A stretch of DNA of 64,000 bases from Escallonia rubra (GCA_033065855.1 JAVXUO010001056.1:222013-286012); one strand, 5' to 3'. Positions 10,351 to 23,112 are shown, numbered from the stretch's first letter. A program made the numbers and translations. The notes: generated from the letters alone by a model not told the origin.

Positions 10351-13300
10351 TTGCAGTTGGATCCCCACTCAGGTATCTCTTAAGGCGATCCAAGTCATCG
10401 GCGGCATTAAGCATTGCTGGCCTAGTAGAAGGAGACTCCTGGGTGCAAAGAATACCCAACTTAATTAATTCCCCTATTGCTACTTCTGACATTTTCTTCA
10501 CTTCAGGGGCCTGATCTTTCATTGCCCTCACCAATGAAGAGTCTACTATTTTTTCCATCTGACCATGGTAGTAACTCTTCACCCATTTATTCAGGCTTAC
10601 CTCTCCAGCAAACATGTCATCTGTTGGTCTCTTTCGTGTGACCATTTCAAGAACTAGAATGCCAAAACTGTAAACATCACCCTTTGTTGACGTGCTTGAT
10701 CCAAACGCATACTCTGCGTGACAAAACAAAAAGACTAAATCTGACTTAGTCTCAGTTCTGAAGAAGGCTAAATCGAGAAACCAGTGTTCATTAAATATGA
10801 GTGATTGTTTTAGGCATGATAGGATTACGATGGTTATGATTTTTAGGCACTTATAATCCCGCATTTCGTGCATCTAATGACTTTTATTGAAGTGTAAAGA
10901 TTTGCTTCGTACTTGAAAGTAATTACACAATTGTGCCTTGCACCGAAAATTAATAAGCCTTCAATGCAAAACACACATCTGATCCCCTTCTTCCCGAAGC
11001 ACCTACCTTTCCCGCGCGCCGTTTGAAGTGTCAAGGTCCAATTCCAAAAAGAACAAATTTTGACTCATATTCGGGATGTAGAAATTTCTACCAGAGCACA
11101 TGTATAGTGATAATTAATAGTCGCTAAATGTTTCTAGTAATTTTTCTTCTAATACTTTCAGCGACAATTATTAACAACATTTTTTTAGCTTCACTAAATA
11201 AAAATCACTAAAAACATTTAGAGGCGATTGATTGTCGTTATATATGGAATATGAGGAAGATTCCTCCAGCCGGGTAGCACTCAAATTTTTTCCTTCTGAA
11301 AATCTGTCAGTTTTCTTGCTCCAAACAAAGTAGTAGGAGCTGAACATCGTGTAACCTCTCTTTACTTATTTAGTAGCAAATGCATTTTACTTAACTTCTT
11401 TATATGTTTTTTTTCCAGAATTTTTCCTGATGAAGAGGTGAAGGCGAAAATTTTACCTGGTGCAATGTACCCAATTGATCCACATAACATATTTGCTGTT
11501 GAATTTCCCATGATCTCAACAACGCCGGCATTTCCTACTCCAACTGTCATGACCAACCTTGCTATTCCAAAATCGGACACTAAAGCCGTCATGTCATCAT
11601 TGAGGAGAACATTGCTTGGCTTTAAGTCACAATGTACGACCCTAACTGGAGAGTGGTGATGTAGATAAGCCATCCCTTCAGCAATATCACTGCAAATGTT
11701 CACCCTCTGAATCAGGTTCAAGTCTGAAGACCCCGAACCCAGGCCTGTTCGTAGATGTGGGTGGAGGCGGCCATCCAAGTTCCCATTTGCCATATGAGGA
11801 AGGACCAATGCCTTGAAGTCAGGTAAACTACAAGCTGTTATAATTCTTATCAGGTTCCTGTGACGAATCCTCTTTAAAACTTGACACTCTCTGGCAAAAC
11901 TCTTGGTCGAGTTGCCAGTTTGTAATTGTAGCACCTTCACTGCTATGGGCGTCCCGTCGTGAAGAACTCCCTTGTAGACACGTCCATAGCCACCGGATCC
12001 TACAAGTCTTTGTTCGTCAAATCCTCCAGTAGCATCTGAAAGTTCTTTGTAAGTTATTCTTGGAAAATTGGGTATGAACTCTCGTGGTGATTTTCTTTCT
12101 GCCTCTGACTTGCTAGAGGAGATCATCACTCTTATATGCCGGTATGCGATCACACAACATATTGTTGAGAAGAACATTGATAATGATAGGACAATACAGA
12201 ATATACTTACAAGCAAATGTGAATGGAAATAGTGTCTTTTCTTATGGCAAATGGGAATACCATGTACTACCCCACAGAGATGAGGATTGCCCAAGAATGA
12301 TAGAATTGTGATGGAACCGAACATTCCCTTGGAAGGAATCATTCCGGCAAAGTTATTATAAGACAGATTGAGAAAGTTTAGTGGATGCATCTTACTTAAA
12401 GATGTCGGGATTGTTCCAGATAGGCTGTTATTCGAAACATCAAGAGCTTCAAGGTTCCAAAGTTCACCTAATGATTCTGGAAGCTGGCCTTCGAGAGAAT
12501 TGATAGAGAAATTAATCATCCTCAAGGCAATGCAGCCCGAAATCTGAACAAAGATATGTCCACTAAGGTTATTTGACGATAGATCAATTTCCTGCACATA
12601 TTCCAGCGTCTGGAGTTCTATTGGCAGAGGTCCTTCGAGGCGGTTATGTGAAAGATTCAAGAATTTTCGGATCTCTCGTAAACCTGATATTTCTGGAGGA
12701 ATGTTCCCGGTCAACCTGTTGTACGACAAATCTAGCTTGTTAAGATTTGCCCAGTGTCCTAAAGTTGGAGGTATCTTTCCTGAAAGCAGGTTGTTATTGA
12801 GGAACAGGGAGTTTATTCTAACTAAATTTCCTAAACTTTCAGGGATATTACCGGAGAATCTGTTATTTGACAGATCAAGCAGATCCAGATGAGGAAAGTG
12901 CCCCAATGATGCTGGAATCTCACCTGTGAAAGAGTTGTGTGATAGGAAAAGCTGTTGCAATTACTACAACTGACTGATCTCTGCTGAGATTGTTTCATTC
13001 AGAAGATTAGATGTCAAATTCAGCAGCAGAAGACTGGAAAGCTTTGTTAAACCCGGAGGAATTGATCCGAATATCTGGTTTTCTTGTAGTAACATAGTTC
13101 TCAGCTTTGCACTTACTCGTCCAATGGAACTGGGCAATCTTCCTCCAAGGCCCATTCCAGCTATTTCAAGTTCCTGTAGGCTTGTGCAGTTCGCGAGAGC
13201 AGTAAAGAATGGGTCAAGATCAGTGTTAAGGTCATGACTAACCATATTGCTATATGATAAATGGAGATAAACAAGTTCAGGTAGCTTCCCTATTGTATCT

Positions 13301-14040
13301 GAAGGCAATTCACCAGAAAGATGGTTGTACTCTACATCCAAATTGAACATGGCTGTTACATTGGCTAAAGAGACGGGGATTTCCCCCGTAAACTGATTAT
13401 TATACAAATTGAGGTTCCAAAGATTTGGGCAATTTCCTATTTCTGGGGGAATGCTCCCTATAAGGGAGTTCTGGGAAAGGTCGACATTTAACAATGAAGT
13501 GCAGTTGGAGAACAAAGAAGGTGGAATTGTACCAGTAAAGTTGTTTCCCATAAGAGTGAGTTGAGAAAGGTCGGAAAGGAAATAGAAACAATCCGGTATT
13601 TGGCCATGCAAGTTGTTTCCTTCCAGCTGGAGCCTATGGAGGTGTCGGAGAGAGGAGAATTCTGGCGGAATGATGCCATACAAATGGTTATAAGGAAGCT
13701 CTAGAACTCGAAGACTGGTCAGATTAGCGAGAAAAGGTGACAGCAGCCCCCCAAGTTCGTGAGCAAGGCTGAGTTTGACCACCCGATGACGGAATTTATT
13801 GCATCTAACTCCCGTGAAGTTGCACACATCAGTGCTCTCATTCCAATTTGCAAGTGTTGGAATCGGGTCTGATGATATAGCCCTTTTGAATACCAGCAAT
13901 GCAGCTCTGTCAGTTTGCAATGAATAATGAAGGGGGTGGTGGTGCCTGTGATAACCGGATATGTCCTGTCCTGCTATTAGGACCAAATGCTGGACTAGGA
14001 GAAGCAACATTTTCCTCTTGAAGGCCAATAGTTGTTGCAT
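10331..14040 (-). pseudogene. LRR receptor-like kinase (At2g24130-type) with double in-frame stop
   Basis: Two exons join(10331-10713, 11457-14040) on the minus strand, with a 743-bp GT-AG intron between IAPG and EYAFGSS inside the kinase. The product is a signal peptide (KMLLLLVQHLVLIAG), an LRRNT_2 cap with QTDRAALLVFKRAI, about 18-20 plant-type LRRs, one membrane segment (LLVSIFCIVLSLSMFFSTI) and a Ser/Thr kinase. The glycine loop is GSGGYG, the lysine is in IAVKVL, the catalytic loop is VHCDLKPSN (non-RD) and DFG is present. Length is near 988 codons, close to the 980 aa known for the Arabidopsis homologue. TAG TAA at 12961-12966 interrupts LRR-encoding sequence; no other lesion was seen. 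The upstream ATG at 14106 lies almost on the TATA box, so the ATG at 14040 is preferred. By family it would be a plasma-membrane receptor. Confidence 0.85.
10714..11456 (-). other. Intron of the LRR receptor kinase
   Basis: The donor is CACCAG/GTAAAA and the acceptor CACGCAG/AGTATG. The join completes the GAG codon of APEYAFG in the activation segment. It is AT-rich and contains no further gene. Confidence 0.85.
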
Positions 14041-14116
14041 ACTTTTATGTGGTGTGTGTATGTTCAAGAGAGTAGAGAGAGGGTTTAGGAATGGGGTTGG
14101 TGTCAACTAAGGTGGC

Positions 14117-14138
14117 AATATATAGATCTTTTTATATG
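14117..14138 (-). promoter_or_regulatory. TATA elements of the LRR receptor kinase
   Basis: On the minus strand CATATAAAAAG and CTATATATT lie immediately upstream of 14106, followed by a pyrimidine-rich CTCTCTCTACTCTC leader. This spacing puts transcription start near 14090-14105 and favours translation from 14040. Confidence 0.5.
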
Positions 14139-15495
14139 AACAGGTCAGAAAAGCTATAATTTGTGGAGGGACTAAACAACCCTATCGTATGAAGAAGGTG
14201 CGAGTACGATGAGTAGATTTCCAACTCGGATCAATACCCCATTTGGAGGACAAGGATAAGGACAACAGAAGAGCTGCAGCAAGCAATTGGCTGAAATTTC
14301 TTTTGAGCCTCGCTGATGTAACATGCGGTTCCATGTGATGGCAGAAGTTTGAGAATTTAGGTTGTGTCTAAGGATGAAGGGTTTTCTAAATCGAAGAGAT
14401 TGGAGGCTAAACAGACAACTTCGCCTCCCCAGCCTAAGGTGGTGCCTAAATGGGACTTCATCCTTTAAGCTAATGCTCTACCTAATGACTATTTGCAGAG
14501 CTAAGGATGCAGACAAATTCTTTTTAGTGCATTGCCATACTTATCTTTGCTTAGTGGGGAACTGTTGGCCAATGAAGGTCTCCACTCTCGCAGGAAAGAC
14601 TTCAGCATGGTTCATGTCAAACATATTATGTATTCTACAAGGGGTCTTCTACTCGTATAAAGAAACCATGAATCATGTCCTGTGTGTATTTTTCTTATAA
14701 CTCAGTGTAATCTTACCTTATATGAGGACCTTTGTGCAGAGTGCCTTTAATTGAGCTAGCAATTAAAGCGCTTGAGCAGTATTATTGGAATATGATGACG
14801 ATTTCGTGGGTGTTTTGATCACTCCATAGTCCATTGGGTGGGCCGGGGGGGGTGTGGTTTGAAAGGTTCCTTTGGAATAAGGGAATTTCTAACGTTCTTA
14901 CCACAGTTACCAAAATGCATGTGCATGTACAATTTTTATGTTACTACATCAAAAATCATCCCAAATTTCATAGATTTTGAATTTTGACTTCCACTTATAT
15001 CTAAAATCTATGGGATCATGTTCTTGCATTTCATGACAAATCAACTATTCAAGTCTCAAGAGCGGTGATTGTTAAGTTTGTAACTTTATTATTGACTGGG
15101 TTTGAGGCATAGGCAACGCCCTTGCGAACACAATTTATAGTTTTTTCTTGGCAGATATATATAGAAACATGAAAACCCAAATTAGACAATATTATAAAGT
15201 AGCGAGGACTCCAGAAAAATAGAGAGTAAGAGAAAAATAGACAGTGAGAGAAAGTTAAGAGAAAATAAGTTTTATGTAGTTACTAATGGAGTTGGTGGTA
15301 GGGTTGAAAAGTAGGAGAGTATTAGGATGTAAGTTTAAAATTTAAATTACTTTAACGACCACTATTAATCTTCTTAAAATTGTGATAGAATAGCTACAAA
15401 AAGTGAAAATAAAGGATACAATTAAAAGCTCGAAAGTGTTTCGGTATAAGAGTTCTGTCCCTTATTATTATATACGGCGATAACTTCAATTTTTT

Positions 15496-15939
15496 GTGAA
15501 GGACCATCCACGCGAAGCCGTGAGTGCAAAGTTTCACTTTACTTTTCGGTCGTGCAACACATTCTTGATGAAGCTTTGCAGAGGAAGAGTCACGTTACAA
15601 GAGCATAATGCAGAAGAAATAATGCCAGCCCAATCACAAGGCCTAAGGATATTAGCGGAATGGGCTTTGGCAAAACATATACAAAATGTTACAATACTAA
15701 CGGATTCAAATTTTTTGCTATCTCAATTGGCTGAGGCAGTTGATGTCCTCGATACAGTGGCATCGATTATGTCTAACTTTTGCGTTATGATGTCAGACTA
15801 TCACTTCTTTTATGTAGATAAAGCGGCTGTGTATCACCTAAAGGAGGCTATTTTCCTGTCTGAATTTTGCTTTAATTTTACCACACGGACAAGGGTGTAT
15901 CGGGACTGGGTACAAGAGGGTATTCTGGCAAAAGTATAA
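15496..15939 (+). pseudogene. RNase H-like (RVT_3) relic, unit 2
   Basis: This is the uninterrupted version of the relic at 2546-3147. The 147-residue open frame begins at a GTG, with no ATG upstream in frame, and reads LRILAEWALAKHIQNVTILT, then DSNFLLSQLAEAV and YRDWVQEGILAKV. The fold resembles the RVT_3 RNase H domain, but the metal-binding set is incomplete. It is likely a retroelement fragment that happens to be open. Confidence 0.5.
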
Positions 15940-16189
15940 ATACATGTTGTACTGTGTTACAATTCTGTTTCCAATGTGAATAGGTAAAAAGTCATGGACA
16001 TGTCATGACCTCTCTGAAGCAATGATACTATCCTATAAGCTACGATATAACTGCCACCCTTTCATTTAAATGTCCTTCTCTTATCTATATATTATATCAT
16101 ATCATATAAATATATAATAGACGAAGCGTTGTGCGTTGTCGAGGGACACATAAGCTTTTTTTACTATGTTTTTCCCTTTTTACCCCTTT

Positions 16190-17850
16190 TAATTTTGCGA
16201 CATGTCATCTTTGTTCAATTTTGCGACACATCATTATCTTTGTTTTGATGTTTCGTTCATCTTTTACCTCTACTTATTAAAGTCTCACATGTATCATGAC
16301 TCTTTATTAATAAAATATTCAAAATTATTATTATTATAAATTTAGTTGACCTTATAAAAGTAAAAAATCAATTCTACACAATTTAGAACTCTACCTAATC
16401 AATGTATCAACAAAGTAGGACTTAATTTTGATTATTAACACCTCAAAAACACTTTAAATAACAAAATAAACACTCAAATATAAAGAAAACATTAATTACA
16501 CGTCACCATATTTGTTTGATATTTTATCCCTCATTTACCTCCACTTGTTAAAGTGACACATGTATCGTGACTTTTTAGCATAACTTATTATTAAAAATTA
16601 CACGTCACCATATATGTTTTGGTGTTCTATTCTTCCTTTACCTCTATTTATTAAAGTAGCACGTGTATAATCATTCTTTAGTATAACTTATTATTAAAAA
16701 TTCGGAGTCATTATTATCATAAATTTAGTAGACCTTATAAGAGTAAAAAATATCTTCTACACCTTCTAAAACTCTACCTAATTAATGCATCAACATATTA
16801 AGACTTGATTTTGACTATTAATACCTCAAAAATACCTGTTATAACAAGATAAACACTTAAACATAAAAAATAAAAAAAATTTACACATCATCATGTTTGC
16901 TTTGGTGTTCCATTTCTTTTCTACCTCTACTTATTATAGTCACATATGCATCATGACTCTTTATTGTAGTTTATTATTGAAAAATTCGGATGTATAATTA
17001 CCATAAATTTAGTTGACCTTATAAGAGTAGAAAATCAATTATACACCTTTTAAAACTCTACATAGTCAATATATCAACATAATAGAACTTGATTTTGATT
17101 ATTAGCACCTCAAATATACTTTAAATAACAACATAAACACTCAAACATAAAGAAAACATAAGTTACCTATGAAAAAAAAATTATAGGTCACAAATTTAAA
17201 GCTTTCTTTTCTTTATACAAAAGTAACATGTAAGAAGAATATGTGTTAATTGTTATAAATAATTTAAAAATATCAATTTGAGATTTTACTTCATTAGTAA
17301 ATTCTAATTATATCACATTGAACTTTAAGATACATAAGCTTTTATAAGTGTTCTTTTTCATTTTTACCCCTCCAACTTATGCGTAACATCATTTTATTTG
17401 TTTTAATGTCCTCTTTTTTTACACAACTTTAACTCTATACTAAAAAATTTTATTAAAATATTTGTGAACATTATTGTCCCAATTGTTGTAAACTTTTTAA
17501 AACTAGAAAAATAATTTTAAAATTTGAAGTATATAACATTGAACTTTCAAATACATTAGCCTTTTTAGTGTTTTTTCCTTTGTCTCCCTCTTACTTGCAT
17601 GTCATCGTATTTATTTTGGTCATTTTCTTTTTTTTCCCTACTTATTAACTATGTATTATAATTTATTGTTAAAAAATTGTGGCTATTATTAGCCCAATTT
17701 TCGTAAACCTTTTAAAATTAGCAAACTAACTCTAAAGTTTTTAAAACACTGCCTAATGAATATACTTATATATTAGGCCTTAATTTTGACTGTTAATACC
17801 TTAAGTGCACTTTAAAATAAAAAATAATATCTCACAAATATAAAGTATGA
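16190..17850. repeat. About 280-bp degenerate tandem repeats inside Helitron A
   Basis: A block of cgtcaccatatttgttt-like start, ctctacttattaaagt core, ataaatttagttgaccttat and caaacataaagaaaac end recurs at about 16200, 16502, 16604, 16885 and in decayed form near 17380 and 17600. The spacing between the best pair is about 281 bases. The array is AT-rich. Confidence 0.6.
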
Positions 17851-18555
17851 AGACTACGTATAAAAAATAAATAGTAATACTTAACTTATTTTTATATAAT
17901 CAATATATGAAACAAATATGACTTCATTTTTAGATATCTTTGAAATGATAAAACAACAGTTTATTTCACAAATTAATTTTAATATAATAACTCAAAGTCT
18001 AAAGTAGAAGTCATAGACTCTTTTGAATGACCAAAACAAAAAATAAAATATAATGCATTCTTAAATTGGTTACTTTAGAAAATCTTCAAAAAAACATATC
18101 AAAACGGCACCTCCAAAAATTATTGAACATGATCTTGAAGTGAAACAATTAAACAAAAGAATTGTCACTGTAATGCTACTCTATTTCTTTTATAAGGTTA
18201 ATATTATCTCTTATAGTGATGGTTATTTAAGAAATTTTTGACCGCTACCTAAGTCATAGGAAGATGCCTACAGCCTCAAATACGGTGAAACTAAATGGTC
18301 ATTGTATACTCTTAATGACACTTATTTAGTGACACAATTTTAGGAATATGATTTCATTAAATTTCTCTTGATTATGGTATTGCTTATATCTGAAGTGCAT
18401 GAATGTGATATGTTTTGAATTCGATAGTTCACTTCAAGCGAATACGATTAAATCGTAATTTTCAAAACTATCAACGTGATGCTTAAATACCCAACCTTAA
18501 CTCTATCAAAATATGTTAAAACTCAAACATACTCATAACTTTTAAATGAAACTCA

Positions 18556-18584
18556 CCCGGGCCTTGCCCGGGTTACTGAGCTAG
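18556..18584 (+). other. Helitron A 3' hairpin and CTAG terminus
   Basis: A perfect 7-bp inverted repeat with a 3-base loop is followed by 8 bases and CTAG, the canonical Helitron 3' end. Confidence 0.8.
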
Positions 18585-19311
18585 TATATATAAAAAGCTG
18601 AAGCCTTCGCTTAGAATCGCGACACGTAGGATTTTGAAAGCTCTATATTTACGCCACGTAGGATTTTTTAAGCTCTCAATTTGTTGACAAGTAAGAGTTT
18701 TTGAGTCTTCTCTTCCTGCCATGTCAATTCCAACTTCTTCCCTCAGAGTCCCCTCAATTTGTTGGATTCTTCAATTAAATTTGGACTCTTCAATCAGTAA
18801 GCAACAAGTCCATAGAATCCTTGATCTCAACAATCCTATACTTTGCTAACTACTACCTTCATCCATCATAGTTTTATCAGATGTGTATCCACATAAGAAT
18901 CATATGCTTTTCTAACTTCTAGCTTACTTACGGTTCTCAAATGTTGCGTAGAAAGTTCTCCCAACAATCTCTACATTCTTCTCTTCTCAGAATTTACTTG
19001 ATTTCAGTTTGCCTAAACTTTGTAAGCCTTCATCTCCAAAACCCAAGTATTATGCCTTCCTTCTTCTATTTCTTTGTTTTCCAAGCGTGAGCAGATATAG
19101 GGTTCGGGAGCCGGAGCATCACTAGGATTAGAGACTCCAGAAACCAAGGTTAGACATCAGTTTCTTTAATCTACTTGAAGCCTCGCAGCATAGTTTAGGG
19201 AAAATCCTTAGGTGAACAAAGTGGGTGCACGAACTGGCACTTTGCTTGAATTTGTTGTACAGTTTAGTTCTTAATTTTTTGGGAGACCACTCTTTAATCG
19301 TTGTAAACCAT

Positions 19312-19314
<3 letters not shown>

Positions 19315-19366
<52 letters not shown>
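19315..19366 (+). repeat. (TC)n microsatellite
   Basis: About 25 uninterrupted ct dinucleotides form the pyrimidine tract directly before the acacag acceptor of the possible captured exon. Confidence 0.95.
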
Positions 19367-19370
19367 ACAG

Positions 19371-19645
19371 TGGAACCCGTCAACTCTTGATAAAGTGGAG
19401 AAGGAGACAGTGGACCTTGTGTTCCAGCCATTCAAAGAAGATTTGGTGCTCAACATTCCAGATAAGGAAGAATGCAGGTTTTCTTTAACTTCTAAAGTTA
19501 TCCTATTTTGTATGTAGCTTCTACGTTGCTTTAATCACATATTGGGTTGCGGTTTCTAATTAGTTCCAATTCACAAATGCACAGGTGGGGTGGGAAATAT
19601 GAGAATTCAGCTTACACTTTGAAGATGTCAAATGAACCAAAATAA
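19371..19645 (+). pseudogene. Possible captured exon pair in Helitron B
   Basis: Exon 19371-19477 follows a strong acceptor (polypyrimidine tract, ACACAG) and ends at AATGCAG/GTTTTC. A second exon, 19585-19645, follows TGCACAG and ends in TAA. Joining them keeps frame (phase 2) and gives WNPSTLDKVEKETVDLVFQP, then FKEDLVLNIPDKEECRW and a short tail to MSNEPK-stop. I do not recognise the protein. Helitrons often carry host gene pieces, so capture of the last two exons of a host gene is plausible; the coding case rests only on splice signals and frame. Confidence 0.4.
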
Positions 19646-20371
19646 GCTTCTTCACAGTGGCCATGAATTTCTCGAAATGATCGACATGTTCAAAATATCG
19701 TGTTGAAAGCATTTGTAGCCTGCAGCTAACCAGAAGAATATTCTATAGAGTACATATGTTACAAGAGGTAAGCATGAATTCAAAGTCCCAAGGTAATTAC
19801 CGACGGACTTTTAGCGACTTGAAACATAGACTATAAGCTTGATAAAGTTTTGATAAAGTTTTTATGGCTCTAATTTGTCCACGTCCTTCCAAATTTTTAT
19901 TTTTTTTCTGTTGGTAAGATATGCACTAATAATATTGGTTTAGTTTGATGCTTTTCCTCTACTTTTTTCACTGCAAGGTTACCAACTATAATTATGTACT
20001 TACGCGTTAGTTTGACTGTATTCATCAAGTGTTCCCTACCACATGCCTCTCTGATTTGCGGTTTGAGATTGCAAGAGGTAAGTTTTCGAGGAATTTTATC
20101 TTCCAAGCTTTCGGACAAGTTTACGAGTCTTTTGCATCAATCTTCCATGACTAACATGTTATACTTTGTTTTAACCAAATATTTCAAAACTGAATTTTAA
20201 AGAAAATAATTGTGAATGATTCGCAGATAGGTTGTGATAAGCTGAGTTTGGGAAAGAGAATAAATGAAAAATTAAATGAATTTTAAGATAAATTTAACCC
20301 CTTAGTTGGAAGATTAAACATAGATAGTTCTTCTTATGTGGCGGTGGCTACATAGGGTGGTCCATGTTAAT

Positions 20372-20402
20372 GGTTACGGTGAAGGGATGCTTCACCGTAA
20401 CC
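20372..20402. repeat. Perfect 13-bp hairpin in a roughly 50-bp repeated motif
   Basis: GGTTACGGTGAAG, loop GGATG, CTTCACCGTAACC. A near copy starts at 20422 and a third partial copy near 20488, all containing gtgaagggatgcttc. Confidence 0.8.
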
Positions 20403-20449
20403 AGTAGTGTCCATGTCAATCGTTACGGTGAAGGGATGCTTCACGGTAA

Positions 20450-20762
20450 ATCCAGTAGTGTCGGTGGGGGTAGTGGTAATGTTAAGGCTGGTGAAGGGAT
20501 GCTTCTCGTGCATCGTAGTCAAAATTATAGTAGTGGTAGGTGTGACATGCAGTGGTGAATGTGACGATAGTGGTTGTGTTGGTCACAATTACTATAATGT
20601 GGTGGTAGCGATGATGGTTGTGGTGACAATAATGATGGTTAATCGTCGTAGTAGTGGTAGGGATAGTGGTAGCCATAAAGTGGTGGATGGATGTATTAGT
20701 TTATTAGTGATAAAGTGAATGTAGTAAATACAAATGAAAGTCAACATGTATATTGTATCCTA

Positions 20763-20796
<34 letters not shown>

Positions 20797-21360
20797 ATAT
20801 ATATAGGTTTTCCTCTTCCAATAACGTGTTTGTTCCCATGTAAAGTAATAGTGGCGGTGGGCGTGGTGGTGACATTGAGGGTGGTTGTGACGGTACAAGT
20901 GGCCGTGGTAATGATGGTTTGTGGGGCAGTGAACGTTGTGTGTGACAACGGCAGTATAGTGGCAATTGCGATGGTTGTAGTGGCAGTAATTGTTGGTAAT
21001 GGTACTAGCATAACGGTGGTTGCACATGTGCAATTGTTGTGGGGTTGGTGCACCGATAGGCATGGCAATGATGATTATAATAGTCGTAATAGTGATTGAG
21101 GCAATGACAGTTGTGATATACAGTAATGGGTGTCGCACATGATGGTTGTTGTGACAATAGTGGTGGTAAAGATGTGCGTGACAACCAGTTGCAAGGAAGG
21201 CAATGGTGATGGATGTGGTGGTGCTAATAGTATTAATAACATTAGTGTGCTAGCAGTCGCGGGAATTATTATTATTGTGACGGTAATGGTGATTATTATA
21301 GTTGTAGTGATAATAGTAAGGTGGTGGATGTATTATAATAGCAACAGTGAACAAATAATG
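20450..21360. repeat. GTGG/GATGG-rich low-complexity stretch
   Basis: About 0.9 kb is dominated by gtggtggt, gatggttgtggtga and similar words, which create open frames of Val, Thr and His on both strands without any protein domain. It is broken near 20766 by a (TC)n tract. Confidence 0.75.
20766..20795 (+). repeat. (TC)n microsatellite
   Basis: About 14 uninterrupted ct dinucleotides. Confidence 0.95.
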
Positions 21361-23112
21361 TTATAAGCACGGACATGTAACAACATAGCAATTCTACGTC
21401 AAACACTAATAGCTCTAAAGTAATTTGCCTAGAAAAACTTCCCCCCCATCTATCATGTTTCTGTACCAATGCGGGATGATTAAAGATTTTTTTCTTCAGT
21501 TAGTCGGTTTTGTGAATTGTAGCCCTCAACTTCCATAGTCCTAACAATTTTTTAATGACACATTCGTTACGTCATGTTAGTATAATTTTTACACAAAAGA
21601 AGAACTAATGCTAATACGTATTAGGATGAGCTGAACAAAACTTATGGAAAGTACTTCCATTAGCAAGTGAATGCATTTCACCATAAAAAGGAAAAAAAAT
21701 TCAAAGGCCAAACATCATACAAACCTGCAAACATTAATTGCCACATACGATACATAAGAAAGTAGTGGGAATGGAAAGGACTAAAAAGACCAACAAAAAT
21801 ATTTCTGAATATTTCTTTCCTTAATATTTACGTAGATGATAGATTGTTGTGAAAATCAACCATAAGAACAAGGATGCTCTAACTTTTGAGTTAAAAAGGT
21901 CTCGATCTACAACTTTCAATTTCACTGTTATATAGGTTTGGCTTCGTCTTCAAAATTCCACACAAGGCAATGGATAGAAGGAACCATTTTCGTATTCAAA
22001 GAATTTCTTGCGAAAAAAGATAAATTTAAATAGTATATGATCTGTGACAAAAAAGTTGGATTGCGCTAAAAAAGTGTACTTTATATGTTTGTAGACTTAA
22101 TCTAAAATCCTAAATACCACTCCAAATAAATATTGTACCTAATATCTATCATAATAAGATACTTATGGATAGATGATTGATAAAAATTTTATTCAACTTT
22201 TAGTAAGTAAATGAATAGTAAAAGACTACCTTTCTATTTGATTTTGATGAGTATTTTACTTCTTAAGCAATCTTTTTAGGAAAATAGAACTGATACTTAC
22301 AATACTATAAAGCAAAGCAAAGTTCTTATTTGGTGTTAACTAATTGATAACTCATTGCATGCTTCACTTTTTGGATACCTTATTTTAGACTTTCGTATCT
22401 TAATTTCAAGTGCAATTTGATATTAATGTTATTCATCATCCCGAGTATAGAAAAGAAACTTGAGTAATTACAGAATTATCTACCATGATGTAAGCATAAA
22501 TTCACTATTTATTTCTTGCCTATTGCATTCCACATATCTTAATACAAAATCAATGACAAATTCATGAGAAATAAATATTTTTAATTTTTTGGTACATGTA
22601 TAAGTACGATAAACTAGACGTGCACAGAGATTTTAGAGCCATGAATTTTCTGTTACTCAATCACATAGTATAATAACTAATAAAGGACTAATCTTATGGT
22701 AATTTTTTTGAGGTTATCATTCATTAACCGTCGCCTTCGGAAATTATACAAACTACTTCGAGTTCAATTAATTCACCTAGCAAATTACTTTTGTTTATTT
22801 ATTAGATTGTCATCCTAAGTACAACTTATAATCAATTAGCATAACGATGCACAAAAATGAGATATATTTTCAGTATTTTACATAATTATCGTCAATATTA
22901 TTCTAATCGTCTTAAGTAGTGGGTTAATTTGTTCATAAAATTATATACAAGAGTGATTTCGATTATTATGTTTTATCATGTATATATACGTTATTTCAGT
23001 GAAAGTCATTCTATTTGTTATTCTTTTAATTTAAAACATAGTCGACTACGCTATAATATAATATTGACGAGAAAACCAAATTGTCTCTCAAACCGACCAG
23101 ATTGCATCCCAA
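21361..23112. other. Helitron B 3' body, no gene seen
   Basis: AT-rich sequence between the GTGG-rich stretch and the terminal hairpin. No exon-like or transposase-like frame was found. Confidence 0.6.

Larger units (their letters stand above)
16097..18584 (+). mobile_element. Helitron A nested in the 5' end of Helitron B
   Basis: A second complete 3' terminus (hairpin 18556-18572, cccgggccttgcccggg, then ttactgagCTAG) ends at 18584. Reading back, TCATATCATATAAAT at 16097 gives a 5' TC end preceded by A and followed after the element by T. Removing A restores a Helitron-like 5' end, TCTATATATTATA joined to tatataaaaagctgaagcc. The exact start could instead be 16102, since tcatat occurs twice. 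There is no coding capacity. Confidence 0.7.

Noticed and set aside
14041..14106. Upstream ATG of the receptor kinase at 14106
   Set aside because: It lies within about 12-30 bases of the TATA elements, so it is probably not in the mRNA; the ATG at 14040 gives a normal signal peptide.
14362..14700. 112-codon frame repeated at 42474-42785
   Set aside because: It is shared by duplication, the frame differs in its end between units, and no domain or codon bias supports it.
19371..19477. Ferritin fragment
   Set aside because: LVFQPFKEDLVLNIP loosely recalls the ferritin motif VFEPFEEV, but the following exon has no ferritin match.
20407..21366. Val/Thr/His-rich open frames in the GTGG-rich stretch
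   Set aside because: Low-complexity translation of GTGG/GATGG words, open in several frames at once, inside a Helitron.
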